Below are positions 1-7,192 of a stretch of 64,000 bases of DNA, one piece after another. Both the position numbers and the translations under genes were made by a program. Origin of the DNA: Bacillota bacterium. GTDB taxonomy: Bacteria > Bacillota > Limnochordia > Darwinibacteriales > DTU012. Position 1 is the stretch's first letter, and every line of letters starts with the position of its first letter. Below the pieces are notes generated by a model. That model searched no databases and was not told the DNA's origin. It saw only the letters and a program-made list of their open reading frames with translations. The DNA lies in the NCBI GenBank assembly GCA_012840925.1, contig DUVS01000006.1, positions 1 to 64,000 of the forward strand. Direction: 5' to 3'.

Positions 1-88
1 AGATCCGGGCGATTCTTTAACCGATACAGGAACGGTACATCAGATCACGAATAGCACAATTAGATTCAAAGCAAAAGAAGGTGCAGCT

Positions 89-1462
89 TTGTTTAGAAGA
101 GCAACCCATTTAAAAATACCGGAACCGGTACTGATAATCTGCCGCGTACTGTCTGACCATGGTTATCAGGCTTATATTGTCGGAGGGGCAATACGCGATG
201 CTTTGCTGGGCAAAACACCGGCAGATTGGGATGTAACAACTGATGCTATGCCTGATCAGGTGCAGCAGATTTTCCAGAAAACATTGGCCACTGGTGCAAA
301 ATACGGCACGATCACAGTCGTAATGGAGAACAAGTTTGTTGATGTCACTACCATGCGCCAAGATGCCCATTACTCTGATGCCAGGCATCCTGATCATGTC
401 GAATTCACAACTGATTTGAACACTGACTTGGGCAGGCGTGATTTCACTGTCAATGCCATTGCCTATGATCCTTTAACACGAACTTTTCATGATCCCTATC
501 AAGGCCTTAGGGATTTGCGCCGAAAGATACTGCGCACTGTGGGTGATCCGAAAGCCAGGTTTGGCGAAGATGCCTTGAGAATGTTGAGGCTTATTCGCTT
601 TAGTGCTGTACTGGCATTCAAACCAGACAAACAAACAATGCAAGGAATCCAACCCCATCTAATGGCCAGAATAGCTAGAGAAAGGATCAAGGAGGAATTA
701 AGTAAACTGCTGCTGGCTGATGCCATTGTTCAACCACTGCAGCTTCTATATACAAGTGGGCTTATGGAACAGATTATTCCGGAGCTGGCCCAGGCTGCTG
801 GAGTGGACCAAGGCAGTTACCATCCATGGGATGTTTTAGGGCACTCCATCATGACATGTCAAGCAATCAAACCTGAACTCCATTTACGACTGGCTGCTCT
901 ACTGCACGATGTTGGCAAACCGCAGACAATCAGTGAGGATCAGAAAGGTATTCACTTTTATGGGCATGATCAACTAGGAGCTGAACTGGCGAAGGAAATA
1001 CTTAAGCGGCTAACCTACAGCAAACACATCCAGACAAAGGTCAGCCTGTTGATCAGACATCACATGTTTCAAATCCATCCACATGCTTCGGACAAAGCCA
1101 TCAGACGGCTAATTCACCGCGTAGGTGTCGCCAACATCCATGACTTGATTGAACTGCGCAAAGCCGATGTTTTGGGCATGAAACACAACCCTAAACATGT
1201 CCTTGATTATCATCAGGCGATGATTGAAAGAGTGAATCAGATCATAGAGGCCGAAAATGCTTTTTCGCTGGCAGATTTGGCCATATCCGGCACAGATCTG
1301 ATCCGAGAACTGAACTTGCAGCCGGGGCCGATTATCGGCCAAATTCTCACTGCACTATTGGATAGGGTTCTTGATGAACCACAGCTCAACAATCGTTCAC
1401 AGTTACTATCCACTGCCAACGAACTCATAGATACTTTGTCAGCCACTGATGCAGAGTCTTAG
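89..1462 (+). CDS. cca: CCA tRNA nucleotidyltransferase with HD domain
   Basis: Adds or repairs the 3' CCA end of tRNAs in the cytoplasm. The 457-residue protein shows the class II nucleotidyltransferase signature: GGAIRDALLG at about 32-41, metal-binding Asp46 and Asp48 in DWDVTT, and RRDFTVNAIAYD near 115. A C-terminal HD phosphohydrolase-type domain follows (LAALLHDVGKPQT around 270), as in many bacterial CCA enzymes. The start is TTG at 89, with AGAAGG just upstream. The frame is open back to the window edge, but an N-terminus about ten residues before the conserved IPEPV segment fits the family. The 3' end overlaps the convergent gene at 1425 by 38 bases, and no terminator is visible between them. 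Function is clear; the exact start is likely. Confidence 0.93.
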   Translation: MFRRATHLKIPEPVLIICRVLSDHGYQAYIVGGAIRDALLGKTPADWDVTTDAMPDQVQQIFQKTLATGAKYGTITVVMENKFVDVTTMRQDAHYSDARHPDHVEFTTDLNTDLGRRDFTVNAIAYDPLTRTFHDPYQGLRDLRRKILRTVGDPKARFGEDALRMLRLIRFSAVLAFKPDKQTMQGIQPHLMARIARERIKEELSKLLLADAIVQPLQLLYTSGLMEQIIPELAQAAGVDQGSYHPWDVLGHSIMTCQAIKPELHLRLAALLHDVGKPQTISEDQKGIHFYGHDQLGAELAKEILKRLTYSKHIQTKVSLLIRHHMFQIHPHASDKAIRRLIHRVGVANIHDLIELRKADVLGMKHNPKHVLDYHQAMIERVNQIIEAENAFSLADLAISGTDLIRELNLQPGPIIGQILTALLDRVLDEPQLNNRSQLLSTANELIDTLSATDAES

Positions 1463-2180
1463 CATCTTCCAGCAAATGCTCCGGTTTATCATCTTTGACA
1501 AACTCGATCATGGCGTAGTGCTGCTGCCGGCGATCCTTAATCACCGAGAAGTACTGCTGCCAAAAAGATTCCCCTTCGGCCAGAGGCAGCCGTTCTCGTT
1601 GATCAGTCCAGGAAAACACATGGAGGTTGGTCAGCCAGGGCTTGACCTGCTCTAACCCGGTTAACCGCTCTGCCAGCGAATGAGTTGGCAGTGGCTGCCA
1701 ATAGGTATAAACATTGCTGTGATCCACTTCCTGCAGAAGCTGTATAGTAGAGGCAACCTCGTCAGTAAGAGTTTTGCCATGATATTCAAAAGCGATTTTG
1801 ATCCCTTCTGTGGCTGCCATATCAGCGATTTTGCGTACATTCTCTACGATTTCAGCACGCTCTTCAGCCGATGTGTTGGCAGAGCCTTTAGTCCCAGCCC
1901 ATACACGAATCAATGGTGCCCCCAAAGCTACAGCTGTCTTCAGCACACTACCAAAGGGGATATTATCGTCGCAGCGATAGTAGGAACCATAGGCTGCCAC
2001 TTCTAGTCCGGCATCAGCAGTAAGCTTTTTTACTGCACGTGCCGTATCAACATCTCCATGAGGCACATGAACATCCCCGCCCCATTCGATGCCAACCAAC
2101 TCCGCTTTGGCAGCAAGGTGGGCGATCTCTTGAACTGACAGCTTGCGAAATGTGATCGAAACTAATCCAGGTTTTATCAT
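1425..2180 (-). CDS. Sugar phosphate isomerase/epimerase (xylose isomerase-like TIM barrel)
   Basis: A 251-residue protein of the AP-endonuclease-2/xylose-isomerase-like TIM-barrel family, which includes hydroxypyruvate isomerases, tagatose epimerases and inosose dehydratases. Visible family features are the opening MIKPGLVSITFRKLS, GIEWGGDVHVPHGD near 30, FEYHGKTLTDE near 130 (a likely metal-binding Glu plus His) and AMIEFVKDD near the C-terminus, which supplies the last acidic ligand. It has no signal peptide, so it should be cytoplasmic. The substrate cannot be read from sequence. It is convergent with and overlaps the CCA gene and lies 18 bases after the NERD-like gene on the same strand, so the two may be cotranscribed. 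Confidence 0.78.
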   Translation of the reverse strand: MIKPGLVSITFRKLSVQEIAHLAAKAELVGIEWGGDVHVPHGDVDTARAVKKLTADAGLEVAAYGSYYRCDDNIPFGSVLKTAVALGAPLIRVWAGTKGSANTSAEERAEIVENVRKIADMAATEGIKIAFEYHGKTLTDEVASTIQLLQEVDHSNVYTYWQPLPTHSLAERLTGLEQVKPWLTNLHVFSWTDQRERLPLAEGESFWQQYFSVIKDRRQQHYAMIEFVKDDKPEHLLEDAKTLHQWLTKYL

Positions 2181-2198
2181 CTAGATTCTCCTTGTCTG

Positions 2199-2840
2199 TT
2201 ATGCTACTGAAACTGTGTTCTGCGGGCTTTGTGCTGCATTGGCAACCATATTGTAGACTTGCATTGCTTCATCACCGGCAAGAAACACAGTATTCTTTTG
2301 AGATATGGTGTCATTAAGCTGCTTGGCGAAAATGATCTGGGTTTTGGTGTCAGGCTTTCTGTGGATTCTTACTGCCTTTATTCGGGGGATAAAGACTACA
2401 ATGGGATAGAAAGGTATATCCCGATTCTCTAGATCAATCCTTCTTTTCAGCTTTTCTATAGCCTTTTCTACTTCCATGACAGGATTATTCATGGCAGTCT
2501 TGGTGGTAAGTCCCGGCGGGCCTTCAATAAAAGGGCTTATAGGCCTGAAGGCACCGCCAATATATACTAAGCTATAATGCCAAATCCTTGCTTGTTCGTC
2601 TCCTTCCAAGTAGGCATTATGCCATCTAGGGAACTTACACACCTTGATGGTATGGACTCCATATTTGGACACGAGCAGGTAACTTACCTCCACCTCTCCT
2701 ACAGTTAGATTTTCCAATACATAGTAACCTTGTCTTTTCAGCTTGTTGATAACGGCTTTTACACTGTAATTCTCAACTGCAATGCGGATTCTAGGTGCCA
2801 GAAACACAATTAGGATACAGGCGGCAATAGCATAGAGCAA
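2199..2840 (-). CDS. Membrane-anchored NERD-like domain protein (start codon region damaged?)
   Basis: About 213 residues. An N-terminal hydrophobic segment (AIAACILIVFLAP) would anchor it. The rest resembles the nuclease-related NERD domain: a GYYVLENLTVGEVEVSYLLVSK-like stretch at 38-60, then GVHTIKVCKF, NPVMEVEKAIEKLK near 120 and FYPIVVFIPRI near 145. NERD proteins are thought to act on nucleic acids, but function here is unproven. The start is odd. The best ribosome site (GGGAGG, 2856-2861) is 9 bases before an ATG at 2846-2844 whose next codon is TGA; the frame then goes on from TTG at 2840. Either the second codon was once TGG, or translation restarts at TTG. Family assignment is moderate. 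Confidence 0.6.
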   Translation of the reverse strand: MLYAIAACILIVFLAPRIRIAVENYSVKAVINKLKRQGYYVLENLTVGEVEVSYLLVSKYGVHTIKVCKFPRWHNAYLEGDEQARIWHYSLVYIGGAFRPISPFIEGPPGLTTKTAMNNPVMEVEKAIEKLKRRIDLENRDIPFYPIVVFIPRIKAVRIHRKPDTKTQIIFAKQLNDTISQKNTVFLAGDEAMQVYNMVANAAQSPQNTVSVA

Positions 2841-2934
2841 TCACATATCGCTCAACCTCCCTAACTGAAAATGATCAAGGATTCGACCTTGTTTATTGTA
2901 TACGTCAATTTGTTTCAAGAAACCTCTAACTCCA

Positions 2935-3010
2935 CATAAAAAAGGAAGGTATCACCAAAAAGAAAGGATGAGCTGTTGTTACTACTTCAGGTGATAACTT
3001 CCTTTTTATG
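2935..3010 (-). terminator. Long inverted repeat, probable terminator of the nucleotidyltransferase gene
   Basis: Arms 2935-2956 and 2990-3010 pair almost completely (CATAAAAAAGGAAG..TATCACC against GGTGATA.CTTCCTTTTTATG) around a loop of about 33 bases. Read on the minus strand it lies 20 bases after the stop at 3031 and ends in a T-rich arm. The arms are AT-rich on both sides, so it could work in both directions. The loop is longer than in typical terminators, so a small mobile-element remnant is possible. Confidence 0.6.
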
Positions 3011-3030
3011 GGCTGTGATCAAGAAAGAAG

Positions 3031-4758
3031 CTAGAATTCCTTACTCGTAAAGATCATGTGCCCGTACGCAGGTGGCAGTCCCCAATCCAGCCTGTTTTCG
3101 GTCCAGACTCCTTCATCACTAAAATCACTAAGCGAGAGGTTGAACCCTAGTTTCAAAGTTTCATGGGGAGTAAAGCCAAAGTGTTGGTTCAACAGGGCAA
3201 CCGGGATACGAACGTCCAGAGCATATCCCGTTGATCTGGTTTCAAATACCCCAATGAACGGTATGGGCACACCTTTCGACACATCTCTGATGATTATCTT
3301 GGGAGTGCCATCTTTGTTAAAAGCTATCCTACATGAGAACCAATGGCCAGATTCATTGTAGAACTCGAGGTAAATGACATCCAAAAGACAGTTGAAAGTA
3401 GGATTGCTCACACTGCTATGGTCTATATCGATGTGACTGTAAAGATATTCCTCATCCCATGAAAATGCCGCTTCCACCCTTCTTAGCTCGCTAATCCGGC
3501 CGGCTCTTGATACAAAAGTCCTATAGAAATTCCAGTCCGGCACCTGTTGCTCATCAATAATCACCAATGAATTTGGATGTGCACTGATCTTGGTAATCAG
3601 TTCAGGATTACTTCCACGAAAACAGTAAACTTCTCCACACACTCCTGCTTCCCGCAGCTTTCTGGTGTGTGCCGTCATTCTTTCCATTTCCTTTTCCGGC
3701 CGTATCACTTGCTCCAGGAAATTCCAGTTATAGTCTATGAAATTGCGGGTAACAGGATGATTGTTTAATGCGGCGCCTTCAGATTGCTTCTGAAGGTGGC
3801 TGATCACCCACTGGGGAATCAATGATTCACACAGCGTTCTAGCCCTGAGAAATGCATAATACATCCATGGGGCAATCTTCAGCTCATTGATCCGTTTCAA
3901 TAATGTTTCCCATCCCAATTTAGGAATGATTTCTTTTAACAGAATACAACCATCGAGTAAATGGAACAGGCGCAAACCAGTTCGTACTCTGGCCAGGAGC
4001 AGATTCTCATGACGAATAAAGTGCAGGAAGCTGTAAATAATCAAATCCGGATCTGTATGCCTAAGATACATGGTGTTCTCATCAAACACCGCAGTTTGTG
4101 CCGCTCTATATAAAGATTTTGACGGTACACCGCGAAATGCATAGAAATCAAGGCGGTGAAACTCCACGATATATGTAAACCCGTAAGTCAGGCGCTTGAC
4201 GTAACGTGCGAGATGGGGACTGACGTTCTGGTCATAGAGCCTTTTTTCAAAATCCGCCGAATCACTGCCGATTGTCGAATAGCCCAGTTCCAAAAGAATC
4301 TTATGGGCTTTGGCCAGATCTTCATTATGCATTTGCAGATCAATATCATTAAAGTCGCGCAGTAATCCATGGGGATACCTTGACTGTGTAGCAAATCCTT
4401 TGAGCACCAATGGAATAATGCAGTGTCGGTTCAGCTTTTGTAAAATTGTCCGAAATTCACTTCTCATCAGTTCATCATGGATTCTGCTGCGGAGCAGTAT
4501 GGCTTGGATCTTGCTGTAGATTGATGGATCAATTTGTGCCTTCGATGCTGACAAAATCTGGCAGATAATCAACAATACCTCATGCCTCGATGCGACAGAG
4601 ATGAACTCATTTATGTTAAACCCGTCTGGAAAGAGTTCCTCACTGATTGGCCTATCGGAAAGGTATGAATCCAGAATGTCCACGATACACTGTTCTTCTC
4701 TGGACAGCTGAGGATATTTTGACTTCTGCGGCATCAGCATGGCATCGTGAACTGCCAT
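3031..4758 (-). CDS. PF14907-type nucleotidyltransferase fused to a CBM9-like domain
   Basis: 575 residues from ATG 4758, chosen because GGGGGTG stands seven bases before it; an in-frame ATG at 4845 would add 29 residues but has no ribosome site. Residues about 20-350 match the uncharacterised nucleotidyltransferase family often found beside PqqD-like and HprK-like genes: HCIIPLVLKGFA, then LLRDFNDIDLQMHNED with the Asp pair that would bind metal, and later HRLDFYAF. The C-terminal 190 residues (EAAFSWDEEYLY, IYLEFYNESGHW, GYALDVRIPVALL, LGFNLSLSDFSDEG) look like a carbohydrate-binding CBM9-type beta-sandwich. Both halves are recognised by eye. Its target is unknown; the context suggests a role in the peptide cassette. 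It has its own candidate ECF promoter at 4853-4878. Confidence 0.72.
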   Translation of the reverse strand: MAVHDAMLMPQKSKYPQLSREEQCIVDILDSYLSDRPISEELFPDGFNINEFISVASRHEVLLIICQILSASKAQIDPSIYSKIQAILLRSRIHDELMRSEFRTILQKLNRHCIIPLVLKGFATQSRYPHGLLRDFNDIDLQMHNEDLAKAHKILLELGYSTIGSDSADFEKRLYDQNVSPHLARYVKRLTYGFTYIVEFHRLDFYAFRGVPSKSLYRAAQTAVFDENTMYLRHTDPDLIIYSFLHFIRHENLLLARVRTGLRLFHLLDGCILLKEIIPKLGWETLLKRINELKIAPWMYYAFLRARTLCESLIPQWVISHLQKQSEGAALNNHPVTRNFIDYNWNFLEQVIRPEKEMERMTAHTRKLREAGVCGEVYCFRGSNPELITKISAHPNSLVIIDEQQVPDWNFYRTFVSRAGRISELRRVEAAFSWDEEYLYSHIDIDHSSVSNPTFNCLLDVIYLEFYNESGHWFSCRIAFNKDGTPKIIIRDVSKGVPIPFIGVFETRSTGYALDVRIPVALLNQHFGFTPHETLKLGFNLSLSDFSDEGVWTENRLDWGLPPAYGHMIFTSKEF

Positions 4759-4852
4759 TAAAACACCCCCGACACTTTCGCGCATCATTCGCCACACGAA
4801 AGTGATAGATACATGCTCATGTGTTACCCCGTTTTTACCTCTCATTATGTTA

Positions 4853-4878
4853 GACGCATATCGGGTTCAAAAAATCAC
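4853..4878 (-). promoter_or_regulatory. Candidate ECF-sigma promoter before the nucleotidyltransferase gene
   Basis: On the minus strand GCGTGATTTTTTG (4880-4868) is followed after 11 bases by CGTC (4856-4853). Taking GTGATT as the -35 element gives a 16-base spacer to CGTC, a common -10 core for ECF sigma factors. The same 13 bases with the same spacing precede the HprK-like gene at 9128. Transcription would begin near 4845, downstream of the peptidase stop. Confidence 0.6.
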
Positions 4879-4881
4879 GCC

Positions 4882-5220
4882 TCAGTTAAATTTTTCAATT
4901 TTAACAACCTTGCCTTTGACAAAATCTATCGCCCGGCGGGGATCTGGCCTATCCTTGTTGTCTCCTTTTGTCTGGACATAAACTCGGCCTTCTCTTGCAC
5001 CGATGTCAATCACACGATGCACAACAAGGCTATCGTGGCCCAGCAAAATAACCACAATGTCGCCGACCTTGATGCTTTTCGGTGGCACAACGGTGATCGC
5101 ATCTCCTTCATTGATCGTGGGCTGCATGCTGGTTCCTGTGCCATACATAACCACTGACTGGCCTTGCTGCAAAGCATCGAGAAGCATTTCCACCGCAAAA
5201 TGAGTAAGATTTGACTCCAC
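4882..5220 (-). CDS. Soluble S24/S26 (signal peptidase I-like) peptidase
   Basis: 112 residues from GTG 5220, preceded by AAAGGTGG. It carries the S26 hallmarks in miniature: GTGTSMQPTINEGD, whose Ser would be the nucleophile, a VVHRVID box where a His may act as general base as in Sec11-type enzymes, and TKGDNKDRPDP, the final conserved GDN box. Normal signal peptidases have one or more membrane segments; none is present here, so it should be cytoplasmic. Next to a PqqD-like gene and a radical SAM gene, the likely role is cutting the leader from a modified peptide, though this is inference. It is divergent from the sigma factor gene (90 bases apart). Confidence 0.75.
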   Translation of the reverse strand: MESNLTHFAVEMLLDALQQGQSVVMYGTGTSMQPTINEGDAITVVPPKSIKVGDIVVILLGHDSLVVHRVIDIGAREGRVYVQTKGDNKDRPDPRRAIDFVKGKVVKIEKFN

Positions 5221-5310
5221 AGAAACCACCTTTACATCTTACGTTTTCCCTTTTATGCAGGTATTCAGATAATTATAGCGAAGAATATCCAAGAGATATG
5301 GAGGATGACT

Positions 5311-6705
5311 ATGGACACACTTTCAGACATTCAATTGATTCGGCAGATTCAAGAAACCAATGATGAACCAGCCTGCGAAGAGTTGATTCGGAGATACTAT
5401 GGTATATTACGCCAGTTGGTTAAGTACAAAGTGCCTGCTCACACAGACGTTGACGATCTTGTTCAAGAAATTCTGATCAAAGTGATTACAAGAATCGATC
5501 AATTACGAGATCCGTCAAAGTTCAAACCATGGATACACAAAATCGTTTACAGTCAGATCCAAGACTATTACCGAACAGCACTGCCTCAACGCAAACACTC
5601 GATTAATCAAGAGGAATACGAACTGCTTGACACCTATCTAATCACTGAATCATCGGAAGATGCAATCCTACACAAGCTGGAAATGAGTGATATTTACGAC
5701 ATTATCCTAGGTTTTCCCGGTGAGAATATCAAGCCGTTCTTGCTGCATCATATCGACAATCTGAGCTACGCTGAGATTGCAGCAGTAACCAATGAAAAAC
5801 CTTCAACCGTTCGCGGCAGGATTGCCAGAGTCAAATCTAGCTTGGGCAGTAAAATCTTCAACAGAACAATTCCTCAAGAAGTGAGAACGAGGCTGGCCGC
5901 AAAGCTCAGCCAAATTGCGACTGATGGCAGCTATGTCATTCATCATCTTCAAGCCTATTACTTCCAGAATAAAGCATTACTGGATGAGCTGGATCCAAGA
6001 CGGACAGCAGCAACCAGACCAACAGTTTATTTCTCAAGATCGCTGGATAACCTGATGATCATCTCGGAAATCAATCCGGATCTGTTAGTGTGTTTAATTA
6101 AAGTAAAATCGAAAAATGCGATCCCGATTCTCCTAAACAGAATCGCCACAACGAAACAACTGCACTGTATTTTTCTAAGCACTGAATACCTGGATTATGC
6201 CAAAAAATACCTAACCTTTATCTCAGAATCTACATACCTCTCTTATGTAGCATCGCCATCGTCAAAGGTCGAATCTGTACGGTCGCCACACTTAATCGTC
6301 GAAAGCTCATTAGAGCACCTTGCTGCACTCAATTTCTTACTCGAGCTGGATCCTAAACTAACCTATATCATTAATCAAGCAAACAAGGAGTATGGCGATG
6401 ACCTGGGCAACTACAAAATCTATGCTGCTTATGATCCGCTCACCAATGACCTTTGCGCTTATGCCTTCTTCGTTCAAGTCGATACCTACTTATGGGAGTT
6501 AAGCCGGTACGTATCATTTGTCAAATCCAGTGATGAAGCTGTAAGATCCTGTATAGCAGCAGGTACGGAATCACTTCTCAATCAAGGTTTTTTCATCTCC
6601 AACATAGGAGTGCAAGAGAGCGATAGAGTTTTTCTGGATGTTGCAACTTCGCTAGGATTCAAAGAGCTATATCGTTTTACCAGCGGTATGGTCAAAAAAA
6701 TATAG
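5311..6705 (+). CDS. ECF-type sigma factor with C-terminal GNAT-like domain
   Basis: 464 residues from ATG 5311; GGAGG sits six bases upstream, while the earlier in-frame ATG at 5305 abuts that ribosome site. Residues 1-90 are sigma-70 region 2 (DVDDLVQEILIKVITRI, then the FKPWIHKIVYSQIQDYYR helix). Region 4 follows at about 125-190 (LSYAEIAAVTNEKPSTVRGR). The extra 270 residues end in a segment shaped like a GNAT acyltransferase (YDPLTNDLCAYAFFVQVD, then LGFKELYRFTSGM), with a poor acetyl-CoA motif A. ECF sigmas of this kind usually pair with an anti-sigma factor; none is adjacent, so the extension may sense a ligand and control the sigma part. It precedes pqqD by 20 bases. Confidence 0.8.
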   Translation: MDTLSDIQLIRQIQETNDEPACEELIRRYYGILRQLVKYKVPAHTDVDDLVQEILIKVITRIDQLRDPSKFKPWIHKIVYSQIQDYYRTALPQRKHSINQEEYELLDTYLITESSEDAILHKLEMSDIYDIILGFPGENIKPFLLHHIDNLSYAEIAAVTNEKPSTVRGRIARVKSSLGSKIFNRTIPQEVRTRLAAKLSQIATDGSYVIHHLQAYYFQNKALLDELDPRRTAATRPTVYFSRSLDNLMIISEINPDLLVCLIKVKSKNAIPILLNRIATTKQLHCIFLSTEYLDYAKKYLTFISESTYLSYVASPSSKVESVRSPHLIVESSLEHLAALNFLLELDPKLTYIINQANKEYGDDLGNYKIYAAYDPLTNDLCAYAFFVQVDTYLWELSRYVSFVKSSDEAVRSCIAAGTESLLNQGFFISNIGVQESDRVFLDVATSLGFKELYRFTSGMVKKI

Positions 6706-6725
6706 GGTGAAAGGAAGTCTGCGTC

Positions 6726-7001
6726 ATGACAAAGCTAACGAAAAGCACTGATCTGGTTGTAAGAGAAGTCGATCAGGAAACTATCATTTTAAACACCAAG
6801 ACAGGCTCAATCCATGTCCTCAACCCCACCGGTACTGTGATCTGGAAACTGCTGGACGAGATCAATACTCTCGATGCAATTGTTGATGCCATGGAGCAGT
6901 TATACGGTAAAGGTGACGCTGCAACAATTCAGGCTGATGTCAACACCATCATCGGTGACATGATCGCCCAAGGAATCTTGTGTGAGGAACCAAACCGGTG
7001 A
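6726..7001 (+). CDS. PqqD-family peptide chaperone
   Basis: 91 residues with the full PqqD pattern: an N-terminal beta-hairpin (LVVREVDQETIILNTKTGS), the IHVLNPTGTVIWKLLDE turn, and a helical C-terminal part (DAIVDAMEQLY, VNTIIGDMIAQGIL). PqqD-like proteins (RiPP recognition elements) bind the leader of a precursor peptide and bring it to a radical SAM enzyme. AGGAAG precedes the ATG. It is cotranscribed with the sigma factor gene and convergent with the candidate precursor gene, whose stop codon lies only three bases away. Strong family call; the partner peptide is inferred. Confidence 0.9.
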   Translation: MTKLTKSTDLVVREVDQETIILNTKTGSIHVLNPTGTVIWKLLDEINTLDAIVDAMEQLYGKGDAATIQADVNTIIGDMIAQGILCEEPNR

Positions 7002-7004
7002 TGC

Positions 7005-7190
7005 TTAACTGAAGCAGATGCCACCACCATGGGTCCGATACTCATTGGCACACATCCGGAACGGTTTAATCGCATAACCTACGATAAATAGTTGTTCTGA
7101 TTGCATGGTAGGTTTGACATATGCATCAGGATTTAGATTGTGCTTCTCCCGAAACTTCTGGATAAACTCTGCATTCACTCTGGATTTCAT
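7005..7190 (-). CDS. Candidate RiPP precursor peptide
   Basis: A 61-residue protein starting at ATG 7190, two bases after the TGA of the radical SAM gene, with GGAGGG inside that gene's end as ribosome site, so it should be translationally coupled. I recognise no family. The N-terminal 45 residues are helical and charged (FIQKFREKHNLNPDAY), as leaders often are. The end, residues 46-61 (MCANEYRTHGGGICFS), has both cysteines of the protein, Cys47 and Cys59, and a GGG run, and would be the modified core. An in-frame TTG at 7196 would add two residues. It may instead be a small accessory protein; position, size and composition favour a precursor. Confidence 0.62.
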   Translation of the reverse strand: MKSRVNAEFIQKFREKHNLNPDAYVKPTMQSEQLFIVGYAIKPFRMCANEYRTHGGGICFS

Positions 7191-7192
7191 GA

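Noticed and set aside
4813..5157. 114-codon plus-strand frame across the peptidase gene
   Set aside because: Antisense shadow; the peptidase on the minus strand has clear S26 motifs.
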